Shown here piece after piece: positions 1 to 12,392 of a stretch of DNA of 64,000 bases. The stretch comes from Silene conica (lineage: Eukaryota; Streptophyta; Magnoliopsida; Caryophyllales; Caryophyllaceae): assembly GCA_029255685.2 (NCBI GenBank), contig CM055312.2, forward strand, positions 10,998,649-11,062,648. Reading direction: 5' to 3'. The translations under genes were made by a program, and so were the position numbers. Within the stretch, counting starts at the first letter, position 1. Every line of letters starts with the position of its first letter. The notes below the pieces were generated by a model. It saw only the letters and a program-made list of their open reading frames with translations. It did not search any database and was not told where the DNA came from.

Positions 1-2083
1 CGGTCCATGCCATGTCTCTCATTCTATGCCCAGCTCCTAATCCTGTTGTCTCTGACCTGAAAGATCTACTCCTCATTCCGGATCATTGTAAGTGAATACG
101 AATACACTGTCAACCTCGCGGTTGAGTATGATAACACAATAATAAGTAATGCAACAAACAAGAATATGCAAATGCTTATGTCATGCTCGAGCTCAATCTC
201 AATCTCATTCTCAAACGCGTAACACCCAGCCATACCGAACCTCCCGGCAGACTATAATCGGCCGTCGCCGAACACCAGCTCAAAAGCTGATAAGAGATCA
301 GGCCTGGTCTGCAGAACCACCCTGGGCTTTATATCAGATCAACATCTGATCCACAACTATCTCAATATCCAATGCACATGCATGCTCATGAATGCAATAC
401 CAATAAACTAACCATATGATATCATGCTCATACAAATCATGCTTGCATCCATACATACAAAACCACATACATTCATAACCAGTCATAAAATATGGTATCA
501 GTGTATCCTACCTGTATTAGCAAGTCCGCAAACGAAATCACCCTTTAGAAGTATTCCACCTCGAATTCCATTCCTATAAATATTACTTCAAATCAAAAGC
601 TACTCGTACAAATAACATCACAGACTCGATTACTTGTTCATGCACATTTTCATGTCAATATAAACTTACTAAGAATAGCACTTACTAAAAATATACTTAC
701 TAAAAATAGCCTATGATTACTTAAACTATTATTACTAAATTAGTTTTACAACGCTTGTAATGCTACCATAACATAACATAATATAATTAAAATACATAAC
801 AAAATATCAATACCCAAACACTAAATATATTCATAATGCCAATAATCATAATAATATTACCACACCTTACTAAACAATAAGTAAATCATAATAATAATAA
901 TAATAATACTAAAATGTAATAATAATAATAATAATGCATTGATGATAATGATAACAATGATGACTAATTAGCAAAGTAAAACAACTTACTCAAGACTCTA
1001 AACCACACGACAAACACGCAAAAACAGACCCGCACACAGACCGACTACTGCTCTCTCACCCGCGCAAACTGCCCATCGCTGACACCTCACGCCACCTCCG
1101 ACCTCGCCCCTAACACCACCGTGCTCGCCTCTGAGCCACGGTGATCCCAGGGGAGGCGTTGTTGGCCGTCGACTCTCCCAGCCACCAGCAAAAAACCGTA
1201 AACAAAACCCAGAACCACTCTCTGCTCCCCTGTTTCTCACGCAACCACCCAAATGACACCTGCCATAAAACCGACACCAAGCACCCATAACCACCACGAT
1301 AACCACCATCCTACCACCGTGACAACACTCTAAAAATAAACCTCGCTAATTATATTAAACAACCGCAGAAGGGTATTCGAATTAAGCTACCAATCTCACC
1401 TGACACGACAAATATGATATAACGAAAAAACGCAGATTCTGACATGGTAACAAAACAACCATAGACGGTGGTCAAACGGCGGTCAAAGACGTCTATACTA
1501 TGGTCCATACTTGACTACTGAACACCCTAGATCATTATCACCTAACTCAAACCCTATAAACATGAGTATACAGTTATAATTTGCGAATTAAAAGAGAGGT
1601 TTACTGCGGAAAAACAGAGGAAGTGCGAAAAATTTATGAACGTACTCTCTTAATTGCGTGAACGATAGGCCCTGGAACCCCTTAGACCACCGTGCACGCC
1701 CTTCTTTACAATCTCAGTAGCAGCGGCAGCAGTGTGGTGAAGGTGTGTGTGTGTCGTTTAGGTTAAAACTAGGTTTAGGGTATGTGTTTATATCAGGCGG
1801 CATGAGGTGTTTCCTGAATATTGATTTCAGAGTTGGAGGTTTGGAGGCCGTGTATATGGGCTTGCTTGCACGCAACCCTAGGCCCCCTTGTCAATGTCAA
1901 TCGTGTATCGGTCCAGCTCTTCACGCATCCCAAGACCCAAATAATATAACTCAAGTACGATTTCGCTACACATACACATACACGACTCCAAATAATAACA
2001 CTTAAAACACTTCGTTCACCAATGTTGGTTTCGCTAACGAAAGCTTAACTTATCCTATAAACCCGTCGACGTACAATTAAGTA
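1..2083. other. unassigned AT-rich intergenic/repeat-like DNA
   Basis: No credible gene is seen. The short open frames here (for example minus 998-1309, plus 1745-2005) have low-complexity or Arg/Gly-rich translations with no recognisable motif. The stretch around 200-340 and 1000-1700 is locally GC-richer than the rest and looks like decayed LTR-retrotransposon DNA, but I found no LTR boundary, primer site or coding domain. Confidence 0.4.
885..935. repeat. (AAT)n microsatellite
   Basis: Two runs of ATA/AAT trinucleotides, about 888-908 and 917-935, separated by a short imperfect spacer. Confidence 0.85.
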
Positions 2084-2446
2084 TTAAATATTAGATAAAA
2101 TGAATAAAATACGGAGTATTACATTCATCTTCCTTCTCATTCCATTTATTCGTTTTTTCAGTTTTTTTGTGTTGGATTGATTTTTTGTTGAAGATGATGG
2201 TTTATTTGTTTCAGTCGCACAATAAAGCGGGGTATTTTGAACAAATTGTTGTGTCGGGAGTTGAGATAACGACATTGAATTGCCATAAATATCAAACTTT
2301 TGAGAAGATTGGGCAGTCGATAATAATTCCGTAAAGCTAGGAATATAATTATTTTGGGTAGTTTTATTTAATTCCAAAATTGGATCTTCTTCAGAGGAAA
2401 TATCGTTTATATCGTAACTTGAAAAATCAATATTATTTAAATCCAT
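2084..2446 (-). pseudogene. PIF/Harbinger ORF1-like (SANT/Myb) N-terminal fragment, broken
   Basis: A 120-codon minus-strand frame starts MDLNNIDF and is rich in Ser, Asn, Gln and Thr, as in the disordered N-terminus of plant Harbinger ORF1/Myb-like proteins. Near 2150-2120 the frame stops making sense, while the +1 frame reads KTNKWNEKEDE, which resembles the start of a SANT/Myb domain (conserved Trp followed by acidic EED-type residues). I read this as a one-base frameshift. Homology is lost at about 2105, before the rest of the SANT domain, and no transposase partner is in the window. A TATA-like CTCTATAAAAGG lies 87-98 bases upstream. Family assignment is inference from this short motif; the alternative is a host trihelix/Myb fragment. 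Confidence 0.4.
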
Positions 2447-3551
2447 TTGTGTGATTTTAGTATTAATGTTAAGCTAATAGATTAAGTTATAAATTGGTTG
2501 TTGTAAATTTCTTCCATGTTCATATTTAGGTTCCTTTTATAGAGTATAAATTTTATGTACAAATTTTTTTTATTTTTAATTCTACTTATCATTAAATTCA
2601 TATCATTAATATCTTCTAATCCTCAACTGTAAGTTTCAGGAATGATGGTGTAAACTTTATTATTGAAGTTAATATTGAAGTAAATATTGGTGGTTGATAG
2701 TAAGAAAGAAGAAGAATATGGAGTGTGCAATGGATTGTGCAAAATTTACTGACAAAGTGTACTTTTGAAAGTTAAAACCATCGTCACCCCCCCCTTTCAA
2801 TTAGTGTGTCTAGCAAATGATATGGTGCCATGTGTCAAGTCACAACATTTGTGTAAGATGTCATGGAGTGACCTGATTTGGGTGAAGGTCTCTCTAATTT
2901 TTCCCTTAATTGTAGATTAAGGAGACCCACCACCTCCATGACTTGGTTGGTGACCTTGCTTGGGGGTGGTCTTAGTAAATGTAATCGACATTTTTCATAA
3001 AAAAGATGTAAACTACCTTTGGTCTCTCTCACGTTTCCTCTATTTTCCCTCTCTTCTCTTTGACTGTAAACAACACCTCTAACATTCAACCAGACCTAAC
3101 CCACCACTGTACCCCACCACCTTACATGACCACTGTTCCCCACCAGCTGCCCCACCACGACCGTCGTTTCCAGGTATGTATTTTGTTCTTGTTTTTCGAT
3201 TTTTTTTTGTATGGAATTATAAAATTAGTATAGTGATGGTTTAATTAAATCCTAATTTAGTTTTCGAATGATGTATTGTATATGATTAGCAGATTAGTAG
3301 CCTCAAATTTGTTAGAGATTAGATTTTAGAATGAGTTTTTGTGAAATTTCAGTTTTCTAGAAATTTGTTTGATTTTAGTTCGAATTTAATTTGTTGTTTT
3401 GTTTATGAATTGAAGTGTAGTTGTTGTTAATTTGGTTAGTTGTTACCTTAGAATGATAATAATGCATGATTGAACGCGTTTTTTATTCAACATTATTTCT
3501 GGGTTTAGCGTTCGAAATTTCTGGGCTTTGAACTCGAAAATTTCTAGGTTG
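2447..3551. other. noncoding stretch with a possible 5'-UTR/donor site
   Basis: AT-rich sequence without a convincing open frame. From about 3000 to 3172 a CT- and CACC-rich segment ends in a donor-like CCAG|GTATGT, followed by T-rich intron-like DNA. It could be the noncoding first exon of a gene later disrupted by the LINE and Copia insertions, but no downstream coding exon could be linked to it. Confidence 0.25.
2533..2544 (-). promoter_or_regulatory. TATA-like box upstream of the Harbinger-like fragment
   Basis: On the minus strand the sequence reads CTCTATAAAAGG, about 90 bases before the ATG at 2446. Spacing suits a plant TATA box; no other promoter evidence. Confidence 0.3.
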
Positions 3552-3826
3552 TGTGGACACGATGAAGTTGATGGTGTTGCAGTGACTGCACGTTGAAGTT
3601 CAACGTGAGGACCATGGGAGCTTGTTGAACTTCATCGTGTTGCCCATGGTTACATGGTGATGTTCATCGTGTTTCCAAGGGTGCACGTTAAGCTTTCTCG
3701 TGTTACCCAGAATTTCACGCATTTCCATGGTCTGCACGTTGGAGGTCAACGTAACCCCATGGTTGGACGTTGACATTCAACGCCATTCCATGGGTTGAAC
3801 GTTGACATTTAACGTTTCGACCACGG
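3552..3826. repeat. tandem array of short palindromes (ACGTTGA..TCAACG / CCATGG)
   Basis: About six imperfect units of roughly 40-50 bp. Each carries a hairpin-forming ACGTTGAnnTTCAACGT-like dyad followed by a CCATGG box; clear examples start near 3589, 3729, 3766 and 3799. Units are degenerate toward the left. The array lies in intron-like AT-rich DNA with no gene assigned. Confidence 0.7.
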
Positions 3827-4095
3827 TTCGTAATTTTAAAAAAAAAAATCTCTTTGAAATTCGATTATTTGTTTTAATTTAATAGTAGTACTTTTTAATT
3901 GTGTAATTTCATTTTTTGTTAATTTTATTATTTTTTTCATTTATTACTTGTTTAATTTGTAGATTTTATGAATTTAGAAGATTTTGAATCAAATAACTTG
4001 ATTAGTGGATTCTATGATGTTAATGTTGAATTCAAATTTTTATTTTAATTATTGTTTAATTCAATTAAACATTAGATAATTAAAATTTATTTCAA
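3827..4095. other. AT-rich spacer before the LINE 3' end
   Basis: No gene or repeat boundary recognised. A short acceptor-like TTTGTAG near 3961 is followed by about 26 open codons; not enough to call an exon. Confidence 0.3.
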
Positions 4096-4338
4096 TTTTT
4101 TTTTTTAGTAAAAGGTAAGTATGATATATCAAAACAAACAAGCAAAGGCTAGTTCAAAATTACATACATGAGATTGCGTTGCCTAAGCCAATCTAATTCA
4201 AAACGATGGTAACTAGCTGTATCCTTTCATCTGATATGAGTTCGTATATCATCCAAAATTTTAGCAGCAACCTTCTGAGGTACATGATCGAGGTGCTCAT
4301 GCTTGCTCTGATTTCGTTGTTGCCAAATATGGTATAAT
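4096..4338 (-). mobile_element. LINE 3' end (part 3 of 3), with poly(A)
   Basis: Minus-strand reading gives IWQQRNQSKHEHLDHV and further residues, the usual C-terminal end of plant LINE ORF2 after the zf-RVT domain. It ends in an A-tract, seen as T at 4096-4106 on the plus strand. The reading frame continues exactly from the piece at 14813-14948 when the Copia insertion and one copy of its ATAAT target duplication are removed, so this is the same LINE. Confidence 0.75.
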
Positions 4339-4347
4339 TGTTGGAGG
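4339..4347 (+). repeat. 9-bp stub of the original 5' LTR
   Basis: TGTTGGAGG is identical to the first nine bases of both full LTRs and sits directly after the left ATAAT. It is fused to TGTAATTC, the internal sequence found at 12200. GG at the joint occurs in both parents (2-bp microhomology), which fits a deletion by illegitimate recombination. Confidence 0.8.
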
Positions 4348-5097
4348 TGTAATTCACTGATTGTTTGAGTTATTTATAACTCACGAAAGGTCAAGTAAAA
4401 TTCAAATGGGACGGTAAGACCATATTGAACCCCATTAAAGTGAATTGAATTATCATGACCTCGCCCCTAGTTGCTTAAGTGAGGTGATATCTCAATGCAA
4501 CCGGATGTGTGATGCGATTGATGGCGAGTTCAATTGACATAGAGTCATACGGGATGACTAGTCGATCACCTAGGCATAGACATGTTAAGACACATTTGTC
4601 GGGCTAATGACCGCTGATAGAGCTCTGGCGTACTCTTATTAAAAGACTGCCTGGTCGTGGCGGGAGCATCTATCGTGTTTCACATGAGTCAGTTCTTGGA
4701 CTAATGACTGTTCTTTGAGGTGGCACAGTTTTCAGATTAACTTTGATTTATGTCCTAACACCTTCGTAACTGGGGTTTATAAGGACATATTTTGGGTTAT
4801 GATGGACTGTGGCCAGCCGGAAGGAATAAGTCGATTAGGAATTGTCCACCCCTTGTCAGGGTTAAACAATATCTCAAGGCCACTCGAGGAGAATAATAAC
4901 TAGAAATGCGTGGCCACGCTAGGAAGATATCTTTGGTAGATAATTCCGGTCAGTAGTTATAACTCCAGATCGAGATAAACCACTCTAGAATTTAATCAAT
5001 TGCCGGCACGACCTGGGAGGACGCCATGCATTGAGTGGGAGATAGTAATAGGGCAAGAGAATTGGTAACACACACTTGTCTCGGACAAGTGGGAGAT
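4348..5097 (+). repeat. left copy of the Copia 3' internal region
   Basis: Gap-free copy of 12200-12392 plus 12951-13507. I count about four substitutions in 750 bp. It ends in the polypurine tract AAGTGGGAGAT just before the LTR at 5098. This copy lacks the TRIM present in the right copy. Confidence 0.9.
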
Positions 5098-6402
5098 TGT
5101 TGGAGGAAGTGTCCTCGACAATAGTGTGTTGACATAATTAAAACTCATTTGAATGAAACACAACTGGGAGTGTTACTCTTTTAAAGTCGACTGATCAACA
5201 TTTATCGATAATGATTGGCTGTCTAGAGTTTGACATTATCGTCATATGATGGTGGTGATCAGTTGATCCCTTAAGGTCATATCTTTAGGGAATTCCGTCT
5301 CAATGGAATAATTAATTAATATTGTATTGGATACGAATTAATTAATAACTAGAAATTTGGAAATAATTTTATATGACGAATATTTTTATAATGGGATTAT
5401 AATAATAATAAAAGTCAAAGTAATAAAATCGTTTTATTACTCGGTTTTATTTATTCATTTAGGAAACGATTAAATTGAGAATGAACACGGTTGATCATAA
5501 AATTACAAAGAGTTGTGATTAAAATTATGATATTACATTTTTATACAATAATAATTTCGAATATTGGAATAATTATTTAAATGTAATAAATTTGTAAATT
5601 ATGGATTTTAATAGTTAAAATTGCATAATTAACAAATTGGGTCATGTGTTATGGGACATGTGTGACATATTATAAATTAACACAATTGACAAAGATAAAA
5701 TGGGTCTATAATAAGACCCATTTCAGCCGTGAAAATGGATGCATAATTGTGATTATGTGTGTTGTACATTAAGTCTTACAAAGCCTAAGATTAGGTGTGT
5801 AAGAATGTGTAAGAGTGTGTAAGAGTATGTAAGGCATCTTGTGTGCTTTAATCAATAGTGTAAGAAGAGCATGCATAGGCCATAAGAGGCTTGTTTTGGC
5901 CGGCCATATGCTCTTGATTGTGAGCATATTTTGCTCTATATAATACACCATACTACACACTACAAAAGAGGGTCTTGAGTTGATGCTTGTTCATCAAACA
6001 AACTACAAACCCCATTCTCCATAAATTCCTTAGTAAAATAGTTTTTACTAAGAAAATAATCATTTCCATATTAATAATATTAAGAGTAATATTGTTATTA
6101 ATTCTAGTATACTAATACTAATTTTCTAGTAACAAAATTTGTATTAGTTTGAGATCGGGTCCTTGATACGCACCTTTAGGAGACGATTTTTGTTAGATCG
6201 TTACAAGAGGATTTCGGTTATTTGAAGACTCAAATAATAGGTGATTATTGAGTATAAACCTTCTAAAACCAATGTAAGGACCATTACATCTTATGATATC
6301 ATCATGCATGCATAAGATCTATTTAAGTTTTTATGACTAAACTTAAAGAAACAAAACTCACATTAGATATGAGTATAAAATATGGAACTTCGGTTCCCAA
6401 CA
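5098..6402 (+). repeat. Copia LTR, left full copy (1305 bp)
   Basis: Begins TGTTGGAGGAAG and ends TTCCCAACA. A TATA-like TATATAAT is at 5937-5944. The right LTR at 13508-14812 is the same length and differs at four positions (near 6001, 6061, 6094 and 6226). Confidence 0.95.
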
Positions 6403-6404
6403 AG

Positions 6405-6416
6405 TGGTATCAGAGC
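6405..6416 (+). other. primer-binding site (initiator tRNA-Met)
   Basis: TGGTATCAGAGC, two bases after the LTR end at 6402, is the standard plant Copia PBS complementary to the tRNA-iMet 3' end. Confidence 0.92.
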
Positions 6417-8912
6417 TTTACGGTTGTTGCATGCATGATCGGATTCATGATTTATGTTAAAATCGGATTAACATACATATTTCGGAATTTTCGAAATATT
6501 TTGTATTTATTATGATAAATCACTAAATAATTTTTCATGTTAAAGTTTCTGTTTCTAAAATGGTTTTAGGACATAAAAATAATTTTATGGATTTTTATTG
6601 TTCATTTTTATATTTATTTGTATATTTTGTAGTTTAAATCGGTTTTAAACAACAATTAATGGGAAAAATAGTTAGAAATAGTTTCTGGCCGAGATTTTTT
6701 GATATGTTCTCACATGCATATTTAATATATTGTATATGATTTTTCGTAAAAAATGGAGTTAATATGCATGGATTATGAATTTTATGAGATAAATAGTCAT
6801 AATATGAGTTAAAATGGGTATAAAAGGTTATATTTCGAATTTGACCTTAACAATTTTATGAGAAGTCACATGCAATATATAAAATACCTGTATAAATTTT
6901 CGGATTTATTGGATTTATTTTGCATGATTAATGATTTTTATAGTAAAAGTCGGATTAATAGTGACTTAAATTTGACTTTAATAGTTATAGTTGGAATTTT
7001 GTCATAAAAATTTTACACAATGTCACATGCAATATTTAAAGAATGTATATAAATTTTGGGAATTTATTCTCAAGTGATGCATGATTTATGATTTTCATAG
7101 TTAAAATCGGATAAATAGTGACTTATTGTGTTAAAAATAGTTAATCTTAATATTATGGCATAAAATTTTACCCATAGATGTCTTATATAATAGGAACATC
7201 AGATCCATAATATGGATATCAAAAAGTTTCTGTTTTTATGATTATTAATTTTTAAAGAGTTAATTAATTAATAATCGTAATTTATGAGTCGAAAATAAAA
7301 TTTTCGAGTATGGTCTGTAATTTTTGATCATTTTCAGATTCTAATATGTATTTTAGGATGACTAAAAATTTATAGCAATTTATTTCAAGTTTTTACAATT
7401 TAAATCGAGTTTTTAACCTTAAAAAGGGTTTTTATACGATTTAATTAAGAAATAAACTATAAATATTTGCATGAGACCATTTCTTAAATTTCTGAATTTT
7501 TAGAAAATTTCCAGAAAGTTTAAAATTTTTGAATTTTAAATTTCGAATTTTATTAACTCATTTGGCCATGTTTTGTTTATTTTGTTTATTTTTCCCGAAA
7601 AATACAAGTAATTTATGAACAATAATGCAAAATCAAGTTTAATCATGATCAAATATTAGTAGAGACTAAAAATTGATTCCTAAAGTATGTTAGGATGATT
7701 AACTTGGACATAAATTAGATTTATGTAATTTTGATGATTTTAATAGTTAAAGTCAAGCATATCCGTAAAAACCGTAAACAAATATGAGATATTTGCTCCC
7801 ATAAGGCGATTTGGCATTAAAAACTGAGCATGTGCATACATATTTTATTATTGCATTATTATTTAATATGAATGTCATATTTGAATGTTATTATATAATT
7901 TGGAATTATGTAATTTTTCTTAGTATGGCCTTAGTTTTAATCAATATTACCCGTAATGAAAGGGAATATTGATTCGGTTGTAATTTATGTGATCTCGTAT
8001 CACGGGTTTGTAATTTAATTTAAATTTCAGTTTTACAATAGAATAGTTGTATTATTTATTGTAATTCCGGAGATCCATAAGACGGTGCCATACGGAAAGG
8101 AGTTCCGACAAGACGGTGTTTTCTTGGATGGCGTGCCAATAAAGTTCAAGGGACCATGGAGATTGGTTTCCGAATTTGTAATAGTTAATTAGTTTTTTTT
8201 TTTTTTACTATTACTAGGAAGGCCATACTAGGATTTTATTGCTTTATTGCTTTTATTGTTGCATTTTTAATATGTTTGCATGCATAGCCAAATCGCCATA
8301 CACATGCATACTAGTTTAGATCGTTAAAAACGACCGTGTCAATTATAATTATCGAGTTCACCAATTTAATTCACTTAAAGGAGATAGATAATAAATTGAC
8401 AAGACCTCTATATTAAACAAAAACAATTGAGGATTAGCCTAACCAAATAGTAGAACCCATGAGCTTCTATTTCGTGGGGTGGTGCTAGTCCAGTGGGCAG
8501 TACGAACCTCATTACGTAGGATAAGTGGGGCGATGGGGTGGATTCAGTCCAGTGGGCGGATCGCATCCCGATGCATTTGAAATTTGGTTTGTACTCAACG
8601 GAAGTGTAGAGGACCAGTGGTCAATGTGTTCCGGGCTAAGATGAATAAATAATGATTTGTCATCGACCAAGAGTTCTATGGTAGAACCGATTTTATACCC
8701 ACCAAACCATATTGTTGGGTCGGAGTTCCAGTGGTTCACGATTTCGGTAGTATGGGTTTGGGTCTTGGAATCATTTATAAAATTGGATAGAGGTCATTTT
8801 ATAGATGCTTTAACATGATAAATATGTTTACAAGTTAAAATTAAAACAATTAGCATTTAATCTCTTCATATGTTTAAATTTTTGTAGTTAAGTCTTAATA
8901 TCAATATCAATC
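6417..8912 (+). other. long untranslated leader of the Copia element
   Basis: About 2.5 kb of AT-rich sequence between the PBS and gag. It includes imperfect direct repeats built around CACATGCAATAT followed by TATAAATTTT (about 6866-6912 and 7022-7067), and a T-run near 8190-8206. No open frame with similarity to anything I recognise. Confidence 0.7.
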
Positions 8913-9824
8913 ATGACCGCTTCCACCACTACTACAAACACTTCATGGTTACGTTCCTTCATGGATCATTGTAAGCTAGAAAAGAATGGGGCAAACTTTG
9001 CCGATTGGGAAGCCCAACTATTGTTGGCAGCAGAGGGTGACGGTAAGACCGAATTCCTCATCGAAACATCACCTCCCGAACCTGCAGTTAATGCCACCGC
9101 CGCAGCAAGACGACGTTATGATACCTATCATAAGGAGTCTTGGACAATCAAAAATATTTTGATCTTCTCGATGGAGCCAGAACTCCAAAGGAGTGCCATA
9201 AAGATTGGCACGGCTCATGAGATCTATATCAAGCTTGTGACAATGTTCTCAAAGGCTTCGAGAATTGTCCAATACGAGGCGACATCGGCCTTCTTTGATC
9301 TCAACCTTAAGGAGGGGCAAAAGGTTAGCCCACATGTGCTCAAGTTAATTGAGCATGTAGAAACCCTAAGGTTGAATCAAGTGGACATTCCTAAGGAACT
9401 TGTGATTGACAGAATCCTCCACTCCTTGTCCAAGGTAAAAGCTTATGTACAATTCCGGGTGAATTTTAACATGAGGAACCAGGACATCTATCTCGATAAA
9501 TTGCACCAGATGATCGTGCAAGTAGAAAGGGATATGGGCCTAAATGTTACTGCCCCTAAGGATGTGCTCAACATAAATGTTAAGGGCAAAGGAATGTTCA
9601 ATAGGAAGCGTAAGGCAAAGGGGAGGCAACCTTCCAAAGGTTCAAAGAATGTGTATTCAAAGGCAAGTACATCAGATCCCAACAAGAGCTCTCATCAAGG
9701 AGCCAAGTGCTTTTATTGCAATAATAAAGGACATAAGAAGAGGAATTGTTCCAGATATCTCAGCGATCTCAAAGCTGGGAAGATTCTTCCAGTTGGTATG
9801 ATAACTGTCCCTATTTTGTGTTAA
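8913..9824 (+). CDS. gag: Copia Gag (capsid/nucleocapsid), intact
   Basis: 303 codons, uninterrupted. The N-terminal two thirds is a UBN2/retrotrans_gag-type region, including WTIKNILIFSMEPELQ and regular Leu/Ile heptads. A basic linker follows, then a CCHC zinc knuckle CFYCNNKGHKKRNC at residues 266-279. The frame ends 24 residues after the knuckle, where a normal Copia polyprotein would run into the protease DTG motif. Gag forms the virus-like particle and packages element RNA. The intact frame beside a missing pol suggests the element is, or was, mobilised in trans. The start is the first ATG after the long leader and is followed by TASTTTT. Confidence 0.88.
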   Translation: MTASTTTTNTSWLRSFMDHCKLEKNGANFADWEAQLLLAAEGDGKTEFLIETSPPEPAVNATAAARRRYDTYHKESWTIKNILIFSMEPELQRSAIKIGTAHEIYIKLVTMFSKASRIVQYEATSAFFDLNLKEGQKVSPHVLKLIEHVETLRLNQVDIPKELVIDRILHSLSKVKAYVQFRVNFNMRNQDIYLDKLHQMIVQVERDMGLNVTAPKDVLNINVKGKGMFNRKRKAKGRQPSKGSKNVYSKASTSDPNKSSHQGAKCFYCNNKGHKKRNCSRYLSDLKAGKILPVGMITVPILC

Positions 9825-12199
9825 TCTCAACTAATGTATTATGATACAAGTTGTGATGTGAATGCTCTTCTTACTTGAATTAGGGCATGGAATCAAAAAT
9901 AAGGGAAAGAAAAATCAAGCATAATGGATCAATGGAACTAAGAGTAGCTCCACTCAGGATGATCAAGGAGCTTTGTTTTTCCGCTTATTTTGCTAGTATT
10001 TCAAGTGTTGTAAGAACAATTTAAAATCCGTGTTTTATTTCCTTGTTGGACGAGGAAAGGTTAATCCTTTAAACAATTGGTTGTATTTTGGATAATGTGG
10101 TGACTTGGTTTTCAACCCAAGTCACTATTGGTTTTATATTCATGTTCTTAATTAGTTTAAACACTTGCAAATCTTAACATAAAATAGAATTGATTGTGAC
10201 AATTCAATGTGTGACCATTGAAATGGAATAAGTATAAGATACTTAATTCAAATCAAATCAAAATCAAATTAAGTTTTGAACTTAATTAAAGAGGAAAAGT
10301 TATCAATCATTCAAAACTTTCTAAAGCTTAAATTGAATATTTCCAGTAATAAATCATAAGGGTACACAAACCAACATCAAAGTCATTGCTTGTGGCCTTA
10401 GTGGCTATCTTTGGTAATAAAATGAGATTATTATTACAAAGATAGAGTGGGAGAAATTTGAAAAGTCCACAAATAGCATATGATTTTGATTAGCACAATG
10501 AAAATGATCTATTAGTGAATAGTAGGATTTATTGTGTTTTGGTTATGTGAAAGATAAGAAGGAAGATTGAGTTGTGGATGAGATCTACGGTTTGAGAAAA
10601 TCTACGCGTTATGATTTTAAAGGTAGATTAAGTCGTGGATTAGATCTATGACTTGGTAAAAATCTACGCCTTATGATCCCAACGGCCCGGGCCCGGGAGG
10701 ATACCTTAAGGATAAATTCTTAAGGTTAGTAAGGAAAAATTCTATACATGGATAAGATCCATGATAGAGTCCTCGTACAGTACAAGATAAGATAAATGTG
10801 GGGAACTGAAAGTTCCCACACACGAAAATTATGCACCATAAGAAAAGACTCTTATAGAAACTACGGGAGGACACTCGAAGAAAATTATTCAAAAGATTTT
10901 GCAAAAGCTCAAGAAAGGGTTCTTGGATTTAGATGGTGATCTAAATATGCAAATGCAAATTCTAAAACCCATGAAATTTATAAGATATGCATGCTAATAA
11001 TTGAGATTTATTGAGAAAAGCATAGGTTGACATGTAGATGTCAGCAATCTGCAAAGTTAAGGGTAACGTTATTGAAAGTAGTGAAATAATTCATAGAAGA
11101 TGAATTCGATAAACTCAATAACCGCTTTTCAAAGGGGTATTTGAAAAGGATGTGACTATTGGCACATATGGTTAAGTCCCAACCATCTCAATTCATTAAA
11201 TGTTTAAGAACATTGAATTAAGTGGGAGCTTTATAATTTACGGTTAAATGTAAAGTTCAGTGGGAGTTCTCGCACCAAGATTTGAACCCATTGAGTCATG
11301 GGTATGACTTCGGGGTCTTCAGAATCAGGCAAGAACAAGAGTTCAGTGGGAGTAAACGTTATCTAAAACAACTCTCTGTTGGTTTGGAATGAGGCATTAA
11401 TACTTATGAGAAGTATACGGTTTTTCGATCCTAGATGACAAATTGATATGATGTAAATCTAATTAAACATGGGATGTTCAATTGAGATTGTGAAAGACAT
11501 CTTGTTTATAAAGTATTAAGGTTGTTCATAGAGATGAAGATAGTATAACCATGATGAGATCATGGAAATTTATCGAACCTTAAAGCACTATAGTTTACAC
11601 GTTTTAAATTCGCTAATGTTTCCGCCATTAGTATAATCGTGTAAAGTTGGATGCACACAGCTTGCAGGATGACCTGTTCAAGCAAGTGATAAATCAATGA
11701 TTGAACCATAATGAATTGTCAAAGTATTCTCCAATGAAGATGAAAGACAAATTCAAGATTTTGGAAGATAACTTAGTCATATGGTAAAAGGTTTACAACG
11801 ACTCAAGTTCCAAGACATCAAGCAAAGATTCATAATGATCTTTGGCTTACATTCATTGACTATGCGTCTCAATGACTTCTATTTTAACTACATGGTCATC
11901 ACTAGATTCTACAAAATGTGTAAGTTCACAAGTTGTGTAAAAGCATTGTTGTAGCTGGGAGTTACACAATGCACACAACTTTATTCGCTAGTTATGAGAT
12001 GACTTGTCTCTTTCATAAGAGAGCATGCGTGGATATAATCCGCAAAGTGAACGCTCGCACGAACCGTGGTAAACTTGGTTTTCCCGAAATGAAGATAATT
12101 ACAACTTTAAGGGATTTAAACGAGAAACCCTTAAGCTCATTGTAAATTAAATGGTGTTCAAAGGTTGACCACTTTGATGGTGTAATCCACTAGTGGTGG
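9825..12199 (+). other. noncoding internal region of the Copia, no pol
   Basis: Where pol should be there is 2.4 kb of AT-rich sequence with no protease, integrase or RT motif in any frame. TGGGAG (PPT-like) motifs recur near 10449, 11223, 11264, 11347 and 11957. A short GC-rich palindromic GGCCCGGGCCCGGG lies near 10684. It may be ancient pol decayed beyond recognition, or sequence never derived from pol. Confidence 0.6.
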
Positions 12200-12392
12200 T
12201 GTAATTCACTAATTGTTTGAGTTATTTATAACTCACGAAAGGTCAAGTAAAATTCAAATGGGACGGTAAGACCATATTGAACCCCATTAAAGTGAATTGA
12301 ATTATCATGACCTCGCCCCTAGTTGCTTAAGTGAGGTGATATCTCAATGCAACCGGATGTGTGATGCGATTGATGGCGAGTTCAATTGACAT

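Noticed and set aside
4715-4903. Identical 62-codon frames at 4715-4903 and 13125-13313
   Set aside because: They lie in the duplicated noncoding 3' part of the Copia element; identity reflects the recent duplication, not coding constraint.
5769-5960. Identical minus frames at 5769-5960 and 14179-14370
   Set aside because: Inside the two LTRs, overlapping the TATA region; no protein features.
10676-10700. GC-rich palindrome GGCCCGGGCCCGGG as a regulatory island
   Set aside because: Too short and isolated in AT-rich Copia interior; no supporting motif.
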